This document shows, piece by piece, positions 37,973 through 46,824 of a DNA stretch of 64,000 bases. The notes below the pieces were generated by a model. It was not told the DNA's origin. It searched no databases and saw nothing but the letters and a program-made list of their open reading frames with translations. This DNA is from Pseudomonas sp. DTU12.3. GTDB lineage: Bacteria > Pseudomonadota > Gammaproteobacteria > Pseudomonadales > Pseudomonadaceae. The first letter of the stretch is position 1. The number at the start of each line of letters is the position of its first letter. Both the position numbers and the translations under genes were made by a program. The stretch is from positions 2,297,501-2,361,500 of the forward strand of contig NZ_CP027218.1 in the NCBI RefSeq assembly GCF_004124275.1. The letters are read 5' to 3'.

Positions 37973-38656
37973 TTAATGCCCCATCATCCAATGCTGATGC
38001 GGGCCGGGCAGGGTCCAGATGCCAAACAGCATCACCAGCAATCCTCCGGCCATGCGCACGCTGCGCTTGCGCAGCAATGCGGTGACGCGCTCGGCGGCAA
38101 GGCCCGTCGCGAGCAACACCGGCCAGGTGCCAAGCCCGAACGCAAGCATCAACAACGCACTGTCCAGCGCATTGCCCTGACTCGCGCTCCACAGCAACGT
38201 GCTGTAAACCAATCCACACGGCAACCAGCCCCACAACGCACCCAGCAATAACGCGCGGGGCAGGCTCGACACCGGCAGCAAGCGATTGGCCACGGGCTGG
38301 ATATACCGCCACAAACCGCGTCCAAGGCTTTCGATGCGCGTCAGCCCGCTCCACCAGCCGGCCAGATACAAACCCATGGCGATCAGCAATAGCCCGGCCA
38401 GTACGCGCATGAACAGCGCCGCCGGACTGTTGGCCACCGCCCAGCCCGCCAGGCCGATCAGCAGTCCCGCCGTGGCATAACTTAGAATTCGCCCGAGGTT
38501 GTACGCCAGCAACAAACGGAAGCGCCGACTGCGCTGCTCCTTGGGAATCGCCAGGGTCAGTGCGCCCATCAAGCCGCCGCACATGCCCAGGCAATGGCCG
38601 CCACCGAGCAGGCCAAGGATCAGCGCCGACACCAGCAGGGGTGCCAATTCAAGCAT
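37973..38656 (-). CDS. Sulfite exporter TauE/SafE family membrane protein
   Basis: A 227-residue membrane protein with about six hydrophobic segments. It has the GGGHCLGMCGG motif at the start, the second-half motif LPCGLVYS and a His-rich C-terminus (PGPHQHWMMGH). The paired Cys motifs in membrane segments recall CcdA/DsbD-type transporters and suggest a role in copper or thiol handling during cbb3 oxidase maturation. It overlaps ccoS by 8 bp and ends the ccoGHIS cluster, as in P. aeruginosa. Confidence 0.85.
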   Translation of the reverse strand: MLELAPLLVSALILGLLGGGHCLGMCGGLMGALTLAIPKEQRSRRFRLLLAYNLGRILSYATAGLLIGLAGWAVANSPAALFMRVLAGLLLIAMGLYLAGWWSGLTRIESLGRGLWRYIQPVANRLLPVSSLPRALLLGALWGWLPCGLVYSTLLWSASQGNALDSALLMLAFGLGTWPVLLATGLAAERVTALLRKRSVRMAGGLLVMLFGIWTLPGPHQHWMMGH

Positions 38657-38861
38657 GGGGTGGCGCCTTGTCGTCCGGTTTGCTGGCATTGGCTTCGTCG
38701 ACGGCCGCCGTGTGATTCGGATCCTGATCGTCGAAGAGGATGCTGTGGGCCGGACCGTCGAGGTCGTCGTACTGACCGCTGTCCACCGCCCAGAAAAAGA
38801 TATACACGGCGATGGCCACGATCAGCAGTGCGGCCGGGATCATCACGTAGAGAGCTGGCAT
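38649..38861 (-). CDS. ccoS: cbb3-type cytochrome oxidase assembly protein CcoS
   Basis: A 70-residue single-pass protein. The N-terminal membrane helix (about 4-25, IPAALLIVAIAVYIFFWAV) is followed by the conserved QYDDLDGPAHSILFDD. It is required in other species for cofactor insertion into CcoN. It lies 22 bp after ccoI. Confidence 0.93.
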   Translation of the reverse strand: MPALYVMIPAALLIVAIAVYIFFWAVDSGQYDDLDGPAHSILFDDQDPNHTAAVDEANASKPDDKAPPHA

Positions 38862-38883
38862 TTGTACTCCATGCCCGCGCGGC

Positions 38884-41334
38884 TCAGGCCGGCAGCGGGC
38901 GGGTTTCTGACGGGGTGCGCAGGGCCGGCGCGCTCGGCAACCGAGTCAGGCGCAGGGCGTTAAGCACCACGGTCAACGAACTGATCGACATGCCGACGGC
39001 GGCCCATATCGGGGTGATCCAGCCGAGGGCGGCGAACGGCAACATGAGGCCATTGTACAGCGCCGCCCACAGCAGGTTCTCGATGATTACCCGGCGAGTG
39101 CGCCGCGCCAGCGTGAAGGCTTGGACCAAAGCGTCGAGACGATTGGACAGGAGCACGGCATCGGCACTGGTTTTCGCCAGATCGGTGGCCGAGCCCATGG
39201 CCACGCTGATATCTGCGGCAGCCAGCACCGGCACATCGTTGACGCCATCGCCGAGCATCAGCACTTTGCGACCTTCCTTGTGCAGCTGTTGCAGCACCTG
39301 CAATTTGTCGTCCGGGCGCAGGCCGCCATGGGCTTCATCAATGCCCAGTTCGGCGGCAACACTGGCGACCATCGGCGAGCTATCGCCCGACAACAACAAT
39401 GTGCGCCAACCGCGCGCCTTGCACGCGGCAAGTAGCGCCGGAGCATCGTCGCGCAGGCGGTCGTCGAGAGCGAACCAGGCCAGCGGGCCGTGAGCGTCAC
39501 CGAGCAGCAACCACTGGCCTGCATCATTCGGCATTGACGGCACGGCGGCGCCGCTGAGAGCACAGACAAACCCGGCCTGACCAATGCGCAAGCGCTGCTC
39601 GCCGACCAGTCCTTCGAGACCAAGCCCGGGGGAACTGTGGACGTCTTCAGCTGCCAGCGGAGCGCGGCCAAAGGCGCGGGCAATCGGGTGTTCCGAACGG
39701 TTTTCCAGGGCGGCGGCAAGGCTCAGGCACTGATCGCTGTCGAGCGCGCCGAGCGGGCGGATCGAGCGCAGTACCAGGCGGCCTTCGGTGAGCGTGCCGG
39801 TCTTGTCGAAAATCACTGTGTCGATCTGATTCAGGCCTTCCAGCACATGCCCGCGCGTCAGCAACAGGCCGAGTTTGTGCAAGGTGCCGGTGGCGGCAGT
39901 CAGCGCCGTCGGCGTGGCCAGCGACAGCGCGCACGGGCAGGTCGCGACCAGCATGGCGAGGACAATCCAGAAGGCGCGAGAGGAATCCAGCTCCCACCAC
40001 AGCAGGCCAATGGCGGCCGCAGCGATCAAAGACAACAGCAGGAACCATTGCGCGGCCCGGTCGGCGATTTCTGCCAGACGCGGTTTTTCCGCCTGGGCGC
40101 GGTCGAGCAGGCGGACGATGGCCGACAACCGCGTGTCCTGGCCCAGCGCCTGCACTTCAACCGTCAGCGCGCCTTCGACGTTCAGCGTGCCGGCGGTCAC
40201 CGCGTCGCCGGTCATGCGCGCCTGCGGTAGGTATTCGCCGGTCAGCAGCGATTCGTCGATACTCGACTGGCCATCGATGATCTTGCCGTCTGCCGGCAGA
40301 ATCGAGCCGGGCTGGACGAGAATATGATCACCCAGGCGCAATTCGCTGAGCAGGATGCGTTCGCTCTGGCCGTGGTTGTCCAGGCGCAGACATGAAGCGG
40401 GCAGCAGATTGACCAACTGCGCCGTGGCGGCCGCGGTGCGTTCCCGGGCGCGGCGTTCCAGATAGCGTCCGGCGAGCAAAAACAGCGCGAACATGCCCAC
40501 CGCGTCGAAATACAACTCGCCGACACCGGTGATCGAGGTCCAGATGCCGGCGATGTAAGCACTGCCGATGGCCAGCGACACCGAGACATCCATGGTCAGG
40601 TGCCGGGTGCGCAAATCGCGCATCGCCCCTTTGAAGAACGGCGCGCAACTGTAGAACACGATTGGCGTGGTCAGGAACAACGCCACCCAGCGCAGAATCG
40701 TGTGCAGCTCGGGACTGAGGTCGATGTTGAATTCCGGCCAGGTCGCCATCGTCGCCATCATCGCCTGGAACCACAGCAGCCCGGCCACACCGAGCTGGCG
40801 CAGGGCCAGACGGTTTTCGCTGGCCAGTTGTTCGCTGGCGCGGTCGGCCTGATACGGATGCGCGGCGTAACCGATGTGGCGCAGCTCGGCGAGGATCTGG
40901 CTCAGCGGCAATTGCGCATCGGCCCAGCTTACGTGCAGGCGATGGTTGGACAGGTTCAGGCGCGCCTCGGCCACGGCCGGCAGCGTGCGCAGGTGTTTCT
41001 CGATCAGCCAGCCACAGGCGGCGCAACTGATGCCTTCCATCAGCAAGGTGGTTTCGGCCAGATCGCCTTCATGACGAACGAACGGTTTTTGCACGTCGGC
41101 GCGGTCGTACAGCGCCAACTCATCGACCAGTTGCACCGGTAGCGCCTGGGGGTTGGCCGAGGCTTCGCTGCGATGCTGGTAATAACTTTGCAGACCGCCA
41201 GCGACGATGGCTTCGGCCACGGCCTGGCAGCCCGGGCAGCAGAATTCGCGGGATTCCCCGAGTACGACAGCCGTGAAGCGACTGCCGGACGGAACGGGCA
41301 GGGCGCAGTGGTAGCAGGGGAGTGGGGTGGTCAT
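38884..41334 (-). CDS. ccoI: Copper-translocating P-type ATPase CcoI (FixI)
   Basis: An 816-residue P1B ATPase involved in supplying copper to the cbb3 oxidase. The N-terminal cysteine motifs CYHCALP and CCPGCQ are followed by an HMA-type metal-binding domain with GISCAACGWLIE. The membrane metal site is CPC in ATCPCALSLATP, the phosphorylation site DKTGTLTEG and the hinge GDGVNDVPVL. I chose MTTPLPCYHC as start. Third gene of ccoG-H-I-S, separated from ccoH by a REP pair. Confidence 0.94.
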   Translation of the reverse strand: MTTPLPCYHCALPVPSGSRFTAVVLGESREFCCPGCQAVAEAIVAGGLQSYYQHRSEASANPQALPVQLVDELALYDRADVQKPFVRHEGDLAETTLLMEGISCAACGWLIEKHLRTLPAVAEARLNLSNHRLHVSWADAQLPLSQILAELRHIGYAAHPYQADRASEQLASENRLALRQLGVAGLLWFQAMMATMATWPEFNIDLSPELHTILRWVALFLTTPIVFYSCAPFFKGAMRDLRTRHLTMDVSVSLAIGSAYIAGIWTSITGVGELYFDAVGMFALFLLAGRYLERRARERTAAATAQLVNLLPASCLRLDNHGQSERILLSELRLGDHILVQPGSILPADGKIIDGQSSIDESLLTGEYLPQARMTGDAVTAGTLNVEGALTVEVQALGQDTRLSAIVRLLDRAQAEKPRLAEIADRAAQWFLLLSLIAAAAIGLLWWELDSSRAFWIVLAMLVATCPCALSLATPTALTAATGTLHKLGLLLTRGHVLEGLNQIDTVIFDKTGTLTEGRLVLRSIRPLGALDSDQCLSLAAALENRSEHPIARAFGRAPLAAEDVHSSPGLGLEGLVGEQRLRIGQAGFVCALSGAAVPSMPNDAGQWLLLGDAHGPLAWFALDDRLRDDAPALLAACKARGWRTLLLSGDSSPMVASVAAELGIDEAHGGLRPDDKLQVLQQLHKEGRKVLMLGDGVNDVPVLAAADISVAMGSATDLAKTSADAVLLSNRLDALVQAFTLARRTRRVIIENLLWAALYNGLMLPFAALGWITPIWAAVGMSISSLTVVLNALRLTRLPSAPALRTPSETRPLPA

Positions 41335-41378
41335 GGCATCGTTGGGGGGTAAGCCCTTGCATTGGGGTTGTTCGCTTG

Positions 41379-41529
41379 CCCTCACCCCAGCCCTCTCCCG
41401 GAGGGAGAGGGAGCCGATCGGTGTGAGCCGGAAAAACAGGTTCAGTCGAAATCCTCACAGCCATACACAACACGTGCAAACGCTCGAGATCAGTTCCCTC
41501 TCCTGGGGGAGAGGGCTAGGGTGAGGGGG
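41379..41529. repeat. Inverted repeat pair, CCTCACCCCAGCCCTCTCCC family
   Basis: The arm at about 41379-41412 returns inverted at about 41498-41529 inside the ccoH-ccoI interval. Single or paired copies of this family are common in Pseudomonas; another is at 53381-53423. Confidence 0.85.
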
Positions 41530-41542
41530 CTTTTGAAGTTGT

Positions 41543-42082
41543 TTACTTCTTGAGGTCTTCGGCGCCTTGCAGGGGTTCGTCGCCGAGCAGCAGGTCCTTG
41601 TCGTGGCTGACCAGTTCTTCTTCGAACATACGCCAGACGTGGTCATCCTGACTGCCGAGCAATTCGACAAACCGGCGACCTTCGACCTTGTCACCCAATT
41701 GACCGATGTAGCGGCCCGCTTCGCTTTCGCTGCGAGTCAGGATGATCTTGCGATCCTTCTCCGGCTGGGTCGGCGAAATCAGATTCAACTCCAGGGTCTT
41801 CGGCTGGCTGTCGCCGCTCAGGCGCAGATCGACTTCGCCAGTGACATCATCCAGGTGCACATTGGCGCGCATCTTCAGGTTTTGCGCCAATAACTCACGA
41901 TCCAGCGAACGGTTGATGCCCTTGCCGGCCTCGTAGTAGTTGTCGTTGACCAGGTTGTCCGGGTTGTTCACCGCGATGGTCACCATGGACAGGGTCAGCG
42001 TCACCGAACAGGCCAGAATCCCGATGATGATCCATGGCCAAAGGTGCTTGTACCAGGGACTTGCGGCGTTTGCTGCGGGCAT
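41543..42082 (-). CDS. ccoH: FixH family protein CcoH
   Basis: A 179-residue membrane-anchored assembly protein for the cbb3 oxidase. One N-terminal membrane helix (about 15-37, LWPWIIIGILACSVTLTLSM) precedes the conserved NPDNLVNDNYYEAGKGINR and a periplasmic beta domain. I placed the start at MPAANAASPWYK. The gene lies 11 bp after ccoG. Confidence 0.9.
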   Translation of the reverse strand: MPAANAASPWYKHLWPWIIIGILACSVTLTLSMVTIAVNNPDNLVNDNYYEAGKGINRSLDRELLAQNLKMRANVHLDDVTGEVDLRLSGDSQPKTLELNLISPTQPEKDRKIILTRSESEAGRYIGQLGDKVEGRRFVELLGSQDDHVWRMFEEELVSHDKDLLLGDEPLQGAEDLKK

Positions 42083-42093
42083 GTTCAGTTCTC

Positions 42094-43509
42094 TCAACGG
42101 ATTTGTGGGCCGATGAATCGGCTCTTGGCTTCAACGTGGACGCTGTCGTCATCGGCATCCTTGAGGATGAATTTCACCTCGTTGGTGCTCGATGGCAGTT
42201 GTTCCGGTGCGCTCGACAACTCGACCGGCATGCTGAAAATATCACCGGCCGCGACCTTGATCTCGCGCTTGCCCTGCAGGCGCAGATCCGGCAAACCGCT
42301 GGCTTCGAGCACGTAGGTGTGGTCGCGCTGATCCTTGTTCATGATCTTCAGGCTGTAGACGTTTTCGATCCTGCCTTCAGCGTTTTCGCGGTACAGCACG
42401 CGGTCCTTGCTGACGTCGAAACCGACCAGCGAGCGCATCACGAATGCAGTGACCAACAGGCTGATCATTGCCAGCAGCACGATGGCATAACCGATCAGGC
42501 GAGGCCGCAGTTTATGGGTTTTCTGCCCCGACAGGTTGTGCTCGGTGGTGTAGCTGATCAGGCCGCGCGGGTAATCCATCTTGTCCATGATGCTGTCACA
42601 GGCGTCGATGCAGGCCGCGCAGCCGATGCACTCGATCTGCAGGCCATCGCGGATGTCGATACCGGTCGGGCAGACCTGCACGCACATCGTGCAATCGATA
42701 CAGTCACCAAGGCCCTGAGCCTTGTAGTCGATACCTTTCTTGCGCGGCCCACGGCTTTCGCCACGGCGCGGATCGTAGGAAACGATCAGTGTGTCCTTGT
42801 CGAACATCACGCTCTGGAAGCGCGCATACGGACACATGTAAATGCACACCTGCTCGCGCAACCAGCCGGCGTTGCCGTAAGTGGCGAGAGTGAAGAAGCC
42901 GACCCAGAAATACGACCAGCCATCGGCCTGGCCGGTGAAGAATTCGAAGACCAGTTCGCGGATCGGCGAGAAGTAACCGACGAAGGTCATGCCGGTGACG
43001 AAACCGATCAGCAGCCACATCACGTGTTTGGCGGCTTTGCGCAGAAATTTGTTGGCGCTCATCGGCGCCTTGTCGAGCTTGATGCGCTGGTTGCGGTCGC
43101 CTTCGGTGACCTTCTCGCACCACATGAAAATCCACGTCCAGACACTTTGCGGACAGGTGTAGCCGCACCAGACGCGGCCGGCATACACGGTAATGAAGAA
43201 CAGACCGAACGCCGCGATGATCAACAGGCCCGAGAGCAGGATGAAATCCTGTGGCCAGAACGTTGCGCCGAAGATGAAGAACTTGCGCTCTGGCAGGTTC
43301 CACCACACGGCCTGATGGCCGCCCCAGTTCAGCCACACCGTACCGAAATACAACAGGAACAATGCCGCGCCGCCCATCATCCGCAAGTTGCGGAACAGGC
43401 CGGTGAAAGCGCGGGTGTAGATTTTTTCTCTTGAGGCGTAAAGGTCGACGCTGTTGTTCGCGTTTTTGCTCGGTGGCGTGACGTCGTGTACTGGAATCTG
43501 GTTGCTCAT
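42094..43509 (-). CDS. ccoG: cbb3 oxidase accessory ferredoxin-type protein CcoG (RdxA/FixG)
   Basis: A 471-residue membrane protein with several transmembrane helices, two clusters of [4Fe-4S] cysteines (CIDCTMCVQVCPTG and CIGCAACIDACD, about 260-305), and a C-terminal periplasmic Ig-like domain. It is thought to reduce copper for delivery to CcoN. Two adjacent ATGs are possible; I chose the second (MSNQIPVHDV), which follows GGGA. A near-consensus Anr box lies 168 bp upstream. Confidence 0.94.
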   Translation of the reverse strand: MSNQIPVHDVTPPSKNANNSVDLYASREKIYTRAFTGLFRNLRMMGGAALFLLYFGTVWLNWGGHQAVWWNLPERKFFIFGATFWPQDFILLSGLLIIAAFGLFFITVYAGRVWCGYTCPQSVWTWIFMWCEKVTEGDRNQRIKLDKAPMSANKFLRKAAKHVMWLLIGFVTGMTFVGYFSPIRELVFEFFTGQADGWSYFWVGFFTLATYGNAGWLREQVCIYMCPYARFQSVMFDKDTLIVSYDPRRGESRGPRKKGIDYKAQGLGDCIDCTMCVQVCPTGIDIRDGLQIECIGCAACIDACDSIMDKMDYPRGLISYTTEHNLSGQKTHKLRPRLIGYAIVLLAMISLLVTAFVMRSLVGFDVSKDRVLYRENAEGRIENVYSLKIMNKDQRDHTYVLEASGLPDLRLQGKREIKVAAGDIFSMPVELSSAPEQLPSSTNEVKFILKDADDDSVHVEAKSRFIGPQIR

Positions 43510-43676
43510 CATTGCATCCCACGGCAGTGGAAAAATGCCTCGGTCGATACGTGCCAACCGCGGTCAAAAAGGGGTGTTGCAGTGGCGCAATGATACGCCT
43601 GTCGCTCTAGCTCAAGGGTGCGACCTTTGGTCGCGTTGGGGGCGAAGCCTGAATGGTGTAGCGAATGTAGCAAAGC

Positions 43677-43690
43677 CTGATGCAGGTCAA
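43677..43690 (-). promoter_or_regulatory. Candidate Anr box upstream of ccoG
   Basis: The minus strand reads TTGACCTGCATCAG, differing from TTGAY-N4-ATCAA only at the last base. It lies between ccoG and the antitoxin-like gene, with no other candidate target. The rest of 43510-43747 shows no gene. Confidence 0.6.
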
Positions 43691-43747
43691 TTGACTTGTT
43701 GAGTATGGACAGTTTTGACGCGGTCGCTAATTCATTGTTCTGATGAC

Positions 43748-43951
43748 TTACCTTTCGACGGCCTTGGGCATCTGTAGCAAGTTCACAATGTTTGCCCTGG
43801 TGCTGATGAGTTTTTGGTATTCCTCAAAACACAAAAGGACGTGAGACGCCTTGCCATGGTCGGTGATCATTACAGGGCCATGGTGCGCAGCCACCTGAGC
43901 ACCGCTGGTGTCCTGTTCGAATTCTCGGCTGGATAGGGTGGTGATGGGCAT
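43748..43951 (-). CDS. Phd/YefM-type antitoxin, without a toxin partner
   Basis: A 67-residue protein of the prevent-host-death family. The N-terminal MPITTLSSREFEQDTSGA and the following GPVMITDHGKASHVLLCFEEY match the DNA-binding part; the C-terminal toxin-neutralising tail is short. The region after its stop is closed by stop codons within a few residues in each frame and shows no PIN or RelE-type toxin, so it looks like an orphan. Lies at the edge of the cco cluster. Confidence 0.8.
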   Translation of the reverse strand: MPITTLSSREFEQDTSGAQVAAHHGPVMITDHGKASHVLLCFEEYQKLISTRANIVNLLQMPKAVER

Positions 43952-44051
43952 CTTGGTCGACCTTTGAGAGTTGGAATGCGAAAAATTTACTGTTTGCCGT
44001 CAGCGATCACTAGTGACTCTGCCCGTCGCTCGGTTGTTTCCTGATGTGAGT

Positions 44052-44085
44052 TGAGACGGTCCTGCATGCTGCAGCGACCGTCTCA
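44052..44085. other. Long hairpin after the small minus-strand gene
   Basis: TGAGACGGTC (44052-44061) pairs with GACCGTCTCA (44076-44085), and the loop itself holds CTGCA/TGCAG, giving a nearly perfect 15-bp stem. No T tract. It may end the transcript of the 66-residue gene. Confidence 0.6.
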
Positions 44086-44099
44086 GGCCGATTCAAAAC

Positions 44100-44300
44100 T
44101 CAGGGAAGCCGACCACCGCCCAGGCTGTCGAGACTGCCAGTATTCCTGTGCGGTTTTGTGGTGCTGTTGGCGTCGGGTTGCAGCGGCGTTCCAAGGGTCA
44201 GCACGGCGGGATTCAGGGCGTGATCCGTTGAGTCGCAAGACTGCTCGGTTTCAGCGAGGTCCTGCTCATCGGGCAGTTGCGTGTTGTCATCATTCGACAT
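44100..44300 (-). CDS. Small hypothetical protein
   Basis: A 66-residue hydrophilic, acidic protein (starts MSNDDNTQLPDEQD) with no recognisable domain, membrane segment or signal peptide. The start has a credible ribosome site (AAGGATGAAG), and a strong hairpin follows the stop. These two points are the reasons to call it a gene. Function unknown. Confidence 0.45.
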   Translation of the reverse strand: MSNDDNTQLPDEQDLAETEQSCDSTDHALNPAVLTLGTPLQPDANSTTKPHRNTGSLDSLGGGRLP

Positions 44301-44415
44301 GGCGGCTTCATCCTTGAAGTTGCTCCGATGCGGATCATCGGGCTGCTGAAAACCCTATCGCCGATGGTCAGTCGAGTCCATCAGACAAGTGTCTCAAGGT
44401 GTGAAGCGCAAACAG

Positions 44416-44455
44416 AACGGCCCCGCCAGTACACATTGGCAGGGCCGTTTTTGTG
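44416..44455 (+). terminator. Rho-independent terminator without an evident upstream gene
   Basis: AACGGCCCCGCCA (44416-44428) pairs with TGGCAGGGCCGTT (44437-44449), with one mismatch, followed by T-rich sequence. No plus-strand gene precedes it, so it may end a small RNA from about 44300 or be a remnant. The rest of 44301-44595 is AT-richer and shows nothing else. Confidence 0.65.
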
Positions 44456-44595
44456 CGCGAGATCAATGTGCTGGAAATATAATTAGTTAATTGTCAGGTT
44501 TTAAAGTTGCGGTCTTCTCGAATAGCTTAGTTGCTTGCGCCGTTATTCGGAAGTTGCGTATTGGTGTTTATGGATCAGGTTAAAAATGGAGTTGT

Positions 44596-45600
44596 ATGAA
44601 TATAAAGGATGTTAAAAAAATGCTCGCCGGACTGTGCCTGTCATCGTTGGCTTCTTTTGCCCATGCAGATGAGGGCGTTCCGCAGCACATGGTATTTGCT
44701 TCGGACCCTCAATACCCGTGGACGGAAAAATCGGACAGTGGTGAAGAGGAGTCGAGCGCGGACTTTGAAAAGCGCTCGAAATGGCTGGTTGAAAGCCAAT
44801 TCGCGAGTATTGCGCAGTTCCGCAACGAAATGGGCGGGCAGCGCGCAGTGCCGCTGATGATCAACGGCGACATGACCGCCTTCGGCCACGGCTGGCAACG
44901 TTCGTTTGTAGGGTCGATGCTGAAGAAATACTTTGCTGATGACTATCTTTACGGCCTGGGTAATCACGACTATCAGAACAATGTCGGCGACTGTTTTAGC
45001 GAGAGTTGTGCAGCGGGCAGTATCGTCGATTATCGCGATCATCATGTCGATAAGGTCGATCAGTTTGATCTTGCAGTCACCGGAGGTCTTCTCAATAAAC
45101 AATATTTGGGTAGCCTGGCTTATTCAAAGAACATCGGTGAAGTGCATCTGGTGCAACTTAACAATGAGCCGACTTACCAGGTGAAAATTTCCCATGCCTT
45201 GAATCCGACCACGTTCGACATCAAGCAGTCGCTGGACTGGCTGGAGAATGATTTGCGGATAGCGCGGATGCAGGGATCGGTGATCATTATCAATATGCAC
45301 AAACCCTATGATTGGGCGGGCAGTTGGGATGAGCAAAAACGCTTTCGTGCAATGATCGAAAAATATCAGGTGACGGCGATGTTCGCCGGCCATTTCCATG
45401 CCGATGGCGGCATGATGAGTTACATAGGCAGCGTGCCGATGTTCCTCAGTGGGGCGGCTTCTCGGCAGACGTACCTGACGGCCAGTTTTTCCAAGGATCG
45501 CAAGCAACTGGAGGTGAGTCTGGTGGAGGGCAACCAGTGGCGTGAACGTATGCCAGTGGCGACGGTGCCGGTAAAGTCGATCTTTGCCAGCCGACCATAA
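44596..45600 (+). CDS. Secreted metallophosphoesterase
   Basis: A 334-residue calcineurin-type phosphoesterase exported by a signal peptide (hydrophobic 8-23, cleavage near AHA-DE). The metal-binding motifs are in order: ASDPQY (D at about 37, replacing the usual D-x-H pattern), INGDMTAFGHG, YGLGNHDYQ, NMHKP and AGHFHADG. It lies opposite to and between the cco gene sets, its upstream region is AT-richer than its neighbours, and it has no partner genes. Acquisition by transfer is plausible. Its stop is followed by the ccoP1 terminator. Confidence 0.82.
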   Translation: MNIKDVKKMLAGLCLSSLASFAHADEGVPQHMVFASDPQYPWTEKSDSGEEESSADFEKRSKWLVESQFASIAQFRNEMGGQRAVPLMINGDMTAFGHGWQRSFVGSMLKKYFADDYLYGLGNHDYQNNVGDCFSESCAAGSIVDYRDHHVDKVDQFDLAVTGGLLNKQYLGSLAYSKNIGEVHLVQLNNEPTYQVKISHALNPTTFDIKQSLDWLENDLRIARMQGSVIIINMHKPYDWAGSWDEQKRFRAMIEKYQVTAMFAGHFHADGGMMSYIGSVPMFLSGAASRQTYLTASFSKDRKQLEVSLVEGNQWRERMPVATVPVKSIFASRP

Positions 45601-45630
45601 AAAAAACCCCCGCCAGATCAGTGGTGGGGG
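45599..45630 (-). terminator. Rho-independent terminator of the ccoNOQP-1 operon
   Basis: On the minus strand, CCCCCACCA/TGGCGGGGG with a 6-nt loop is followed by eight T, which run into the stop codon of the convergent phosphoesterase gene. Confidence 0.88.
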
Positions 45631-45653
45631 CTTCGTTGCAGCGCAAGCCGGGC

Positions 45654-46637
45654 TTATTGGGCGTCGGCTTCCGGTGCTTTTTCACCGTGTGACAGGCTGT
45701 AAACATACGCCGCCAGCAGGTGTACTTTGTCGTTGCCTTGCAGTTGTTCCTGCGCAGGCATCTGGCCCTGACGGCCGTAACGGATGGTCTGCTGCAACTG
45801 CGCGAAGCTCGAACCGTAAATGAACGCACCCGGGTGGGTCAGGTTAGGCGCGCCCATCGCTGGGGTGCCTTTGCCTTCCGGTCCGTGGCAGGCCACGCAG
45901 TTGGCGGCGAACAGTTTGCCGCCGTTGGCCGGGTCAGCCTTGGCGTCTTCCGGCAGTTTGCGGCCATCGAGCTGGGTCACGACGAATGCAGCCACGTCTG
46001 CCACGCCTTGCTCGCCAATCACTTCAGCCCAGGCCGGCATCACCGCGTGACGACCGCCCATGATGGTGGTCTTGATGGTTTCCGGCTCGCCGCCCCAGCG
46101 CCAGTCGGCGTCGGTCAGGTTAGGGAAACCGTAAGCACCCTTGGCGTCGGAACCGTGGCACACCGAGCAGTTGGAGGCGAACAGACGGCCACCCATTTTC
46201 AGTGCTTGCGGATCCTTGGCGACTTCTTCGATTGGCATGGCAGCGAACTTGGCGAAGATCGGACCGAACCTGGCGTCCGAGCGGGCCATTTCCTTTTCCC
46301 ACTCGTGCACGCCGGTCCAGCCGGTCTGGCCGTTGGCGAACGCGATCTGCTTGTCGTTATCGAGGTAGTTGTAGCCCGGCAGCAGGCCTTTCCAGTTGCC
46401 CAGACCCGGGTACAGCACCAGGTAACCCAGAGCAAAAATGATCGTGCCAACGAACAGCATGAACCACCATTTCGGCAGTGGGTTGTCGTACTCCTCGATC
46501 CCGTCGAAGGAGTGCCCGACCGTCTCGTCCGTCTGTTCGCTGCGCTGGCCCTTGCGGGTCGACAGCAGCAGCCAGGTCAGGGCGAAGATCGTACCGAGAC
46601 TGAGGACTGTGACGTACAGACTCCAGAATGTAGTCAT
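45654..46637 (-). CDS. ccoP1: cbb3 cytochrome c oxidase subunit III CcoP, copy 1
   Basis: A 327-residue dihaem cytochrome c that passes electrons to CcoO and CcoN. Two N-terminal membrane helices (about 5-25 and 57-77) precede two haem domains with CSVCH and CVACH. Compared with the second copy it carries about 12 extra residues ([16 protein letters not shown] region) between the membrane and haem parts. It overlaps ccoQ1 by 4 bp and ends the operon. Confidence 0.95.
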   Translation of the reverse strand: MTTFWSLYVTVLSLGTIFALTWLLLSTRKGQRSEQTDETVGHSFDGIEEYDNPLPKWWFMLFVGTIIFALGYLVLYPGLGNWKGLLPGYNYLDNDKQIAFANGQTGWTGVHEWEKEMARSDARFGPIFAKFAAMPIEEVAKDPQALKMGGRLFASNCSVCHGSDAKGAYGFPNLTDADWRWGGEPETIKTTIMGGRHAVMPAWAEVIGEQGVADVAAFVVTQLDGRKLPEDAKADPANGGKLFAANCVACHGPEGKGTPAMGAPNLTHPGAFIYGSSFAQLQQTIRYGRQGQMPAQEQLQGNDKVHLLAAYVYSLSHGEKAPEADAQ

Positions 46638-46819
46638 TCTTTGTTACTCCTAGAAGCTTGCTCGACGTGCTTGATGGCTTCGGGATCATCCGCAAAAGGC
46701 AACAAGGTCGCGTCTTCAAACTCCGACTTGCGCTTGGGGCTGAACACCCACAACGCCAGACCGATGAAGGCCACCATCACAACAACGGTGCCCAGGCCAC
46801 GAATCATCCCGATATCCAT
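46634..46819 (-). CDS. ccoQ1: cbb3 oxidase subunit CcoQ, copy 1
   Basis: A 61-residue single-pass subunit (helix about 8-26, [20 protein letters not shown]) with a charged tail, known to stabilise the complex. It sits 5 bp after ccoO1 and overlaps ccoP1. Confidence 0.92.
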   Translation of the reverse strand: MDIGMIRGLGTVVVMVAFIGLALWVFSPKRKSEFEDATLLPFADDPEAIKHVEQASRSNKE

Positions 46820-46824
46820 CTAAT

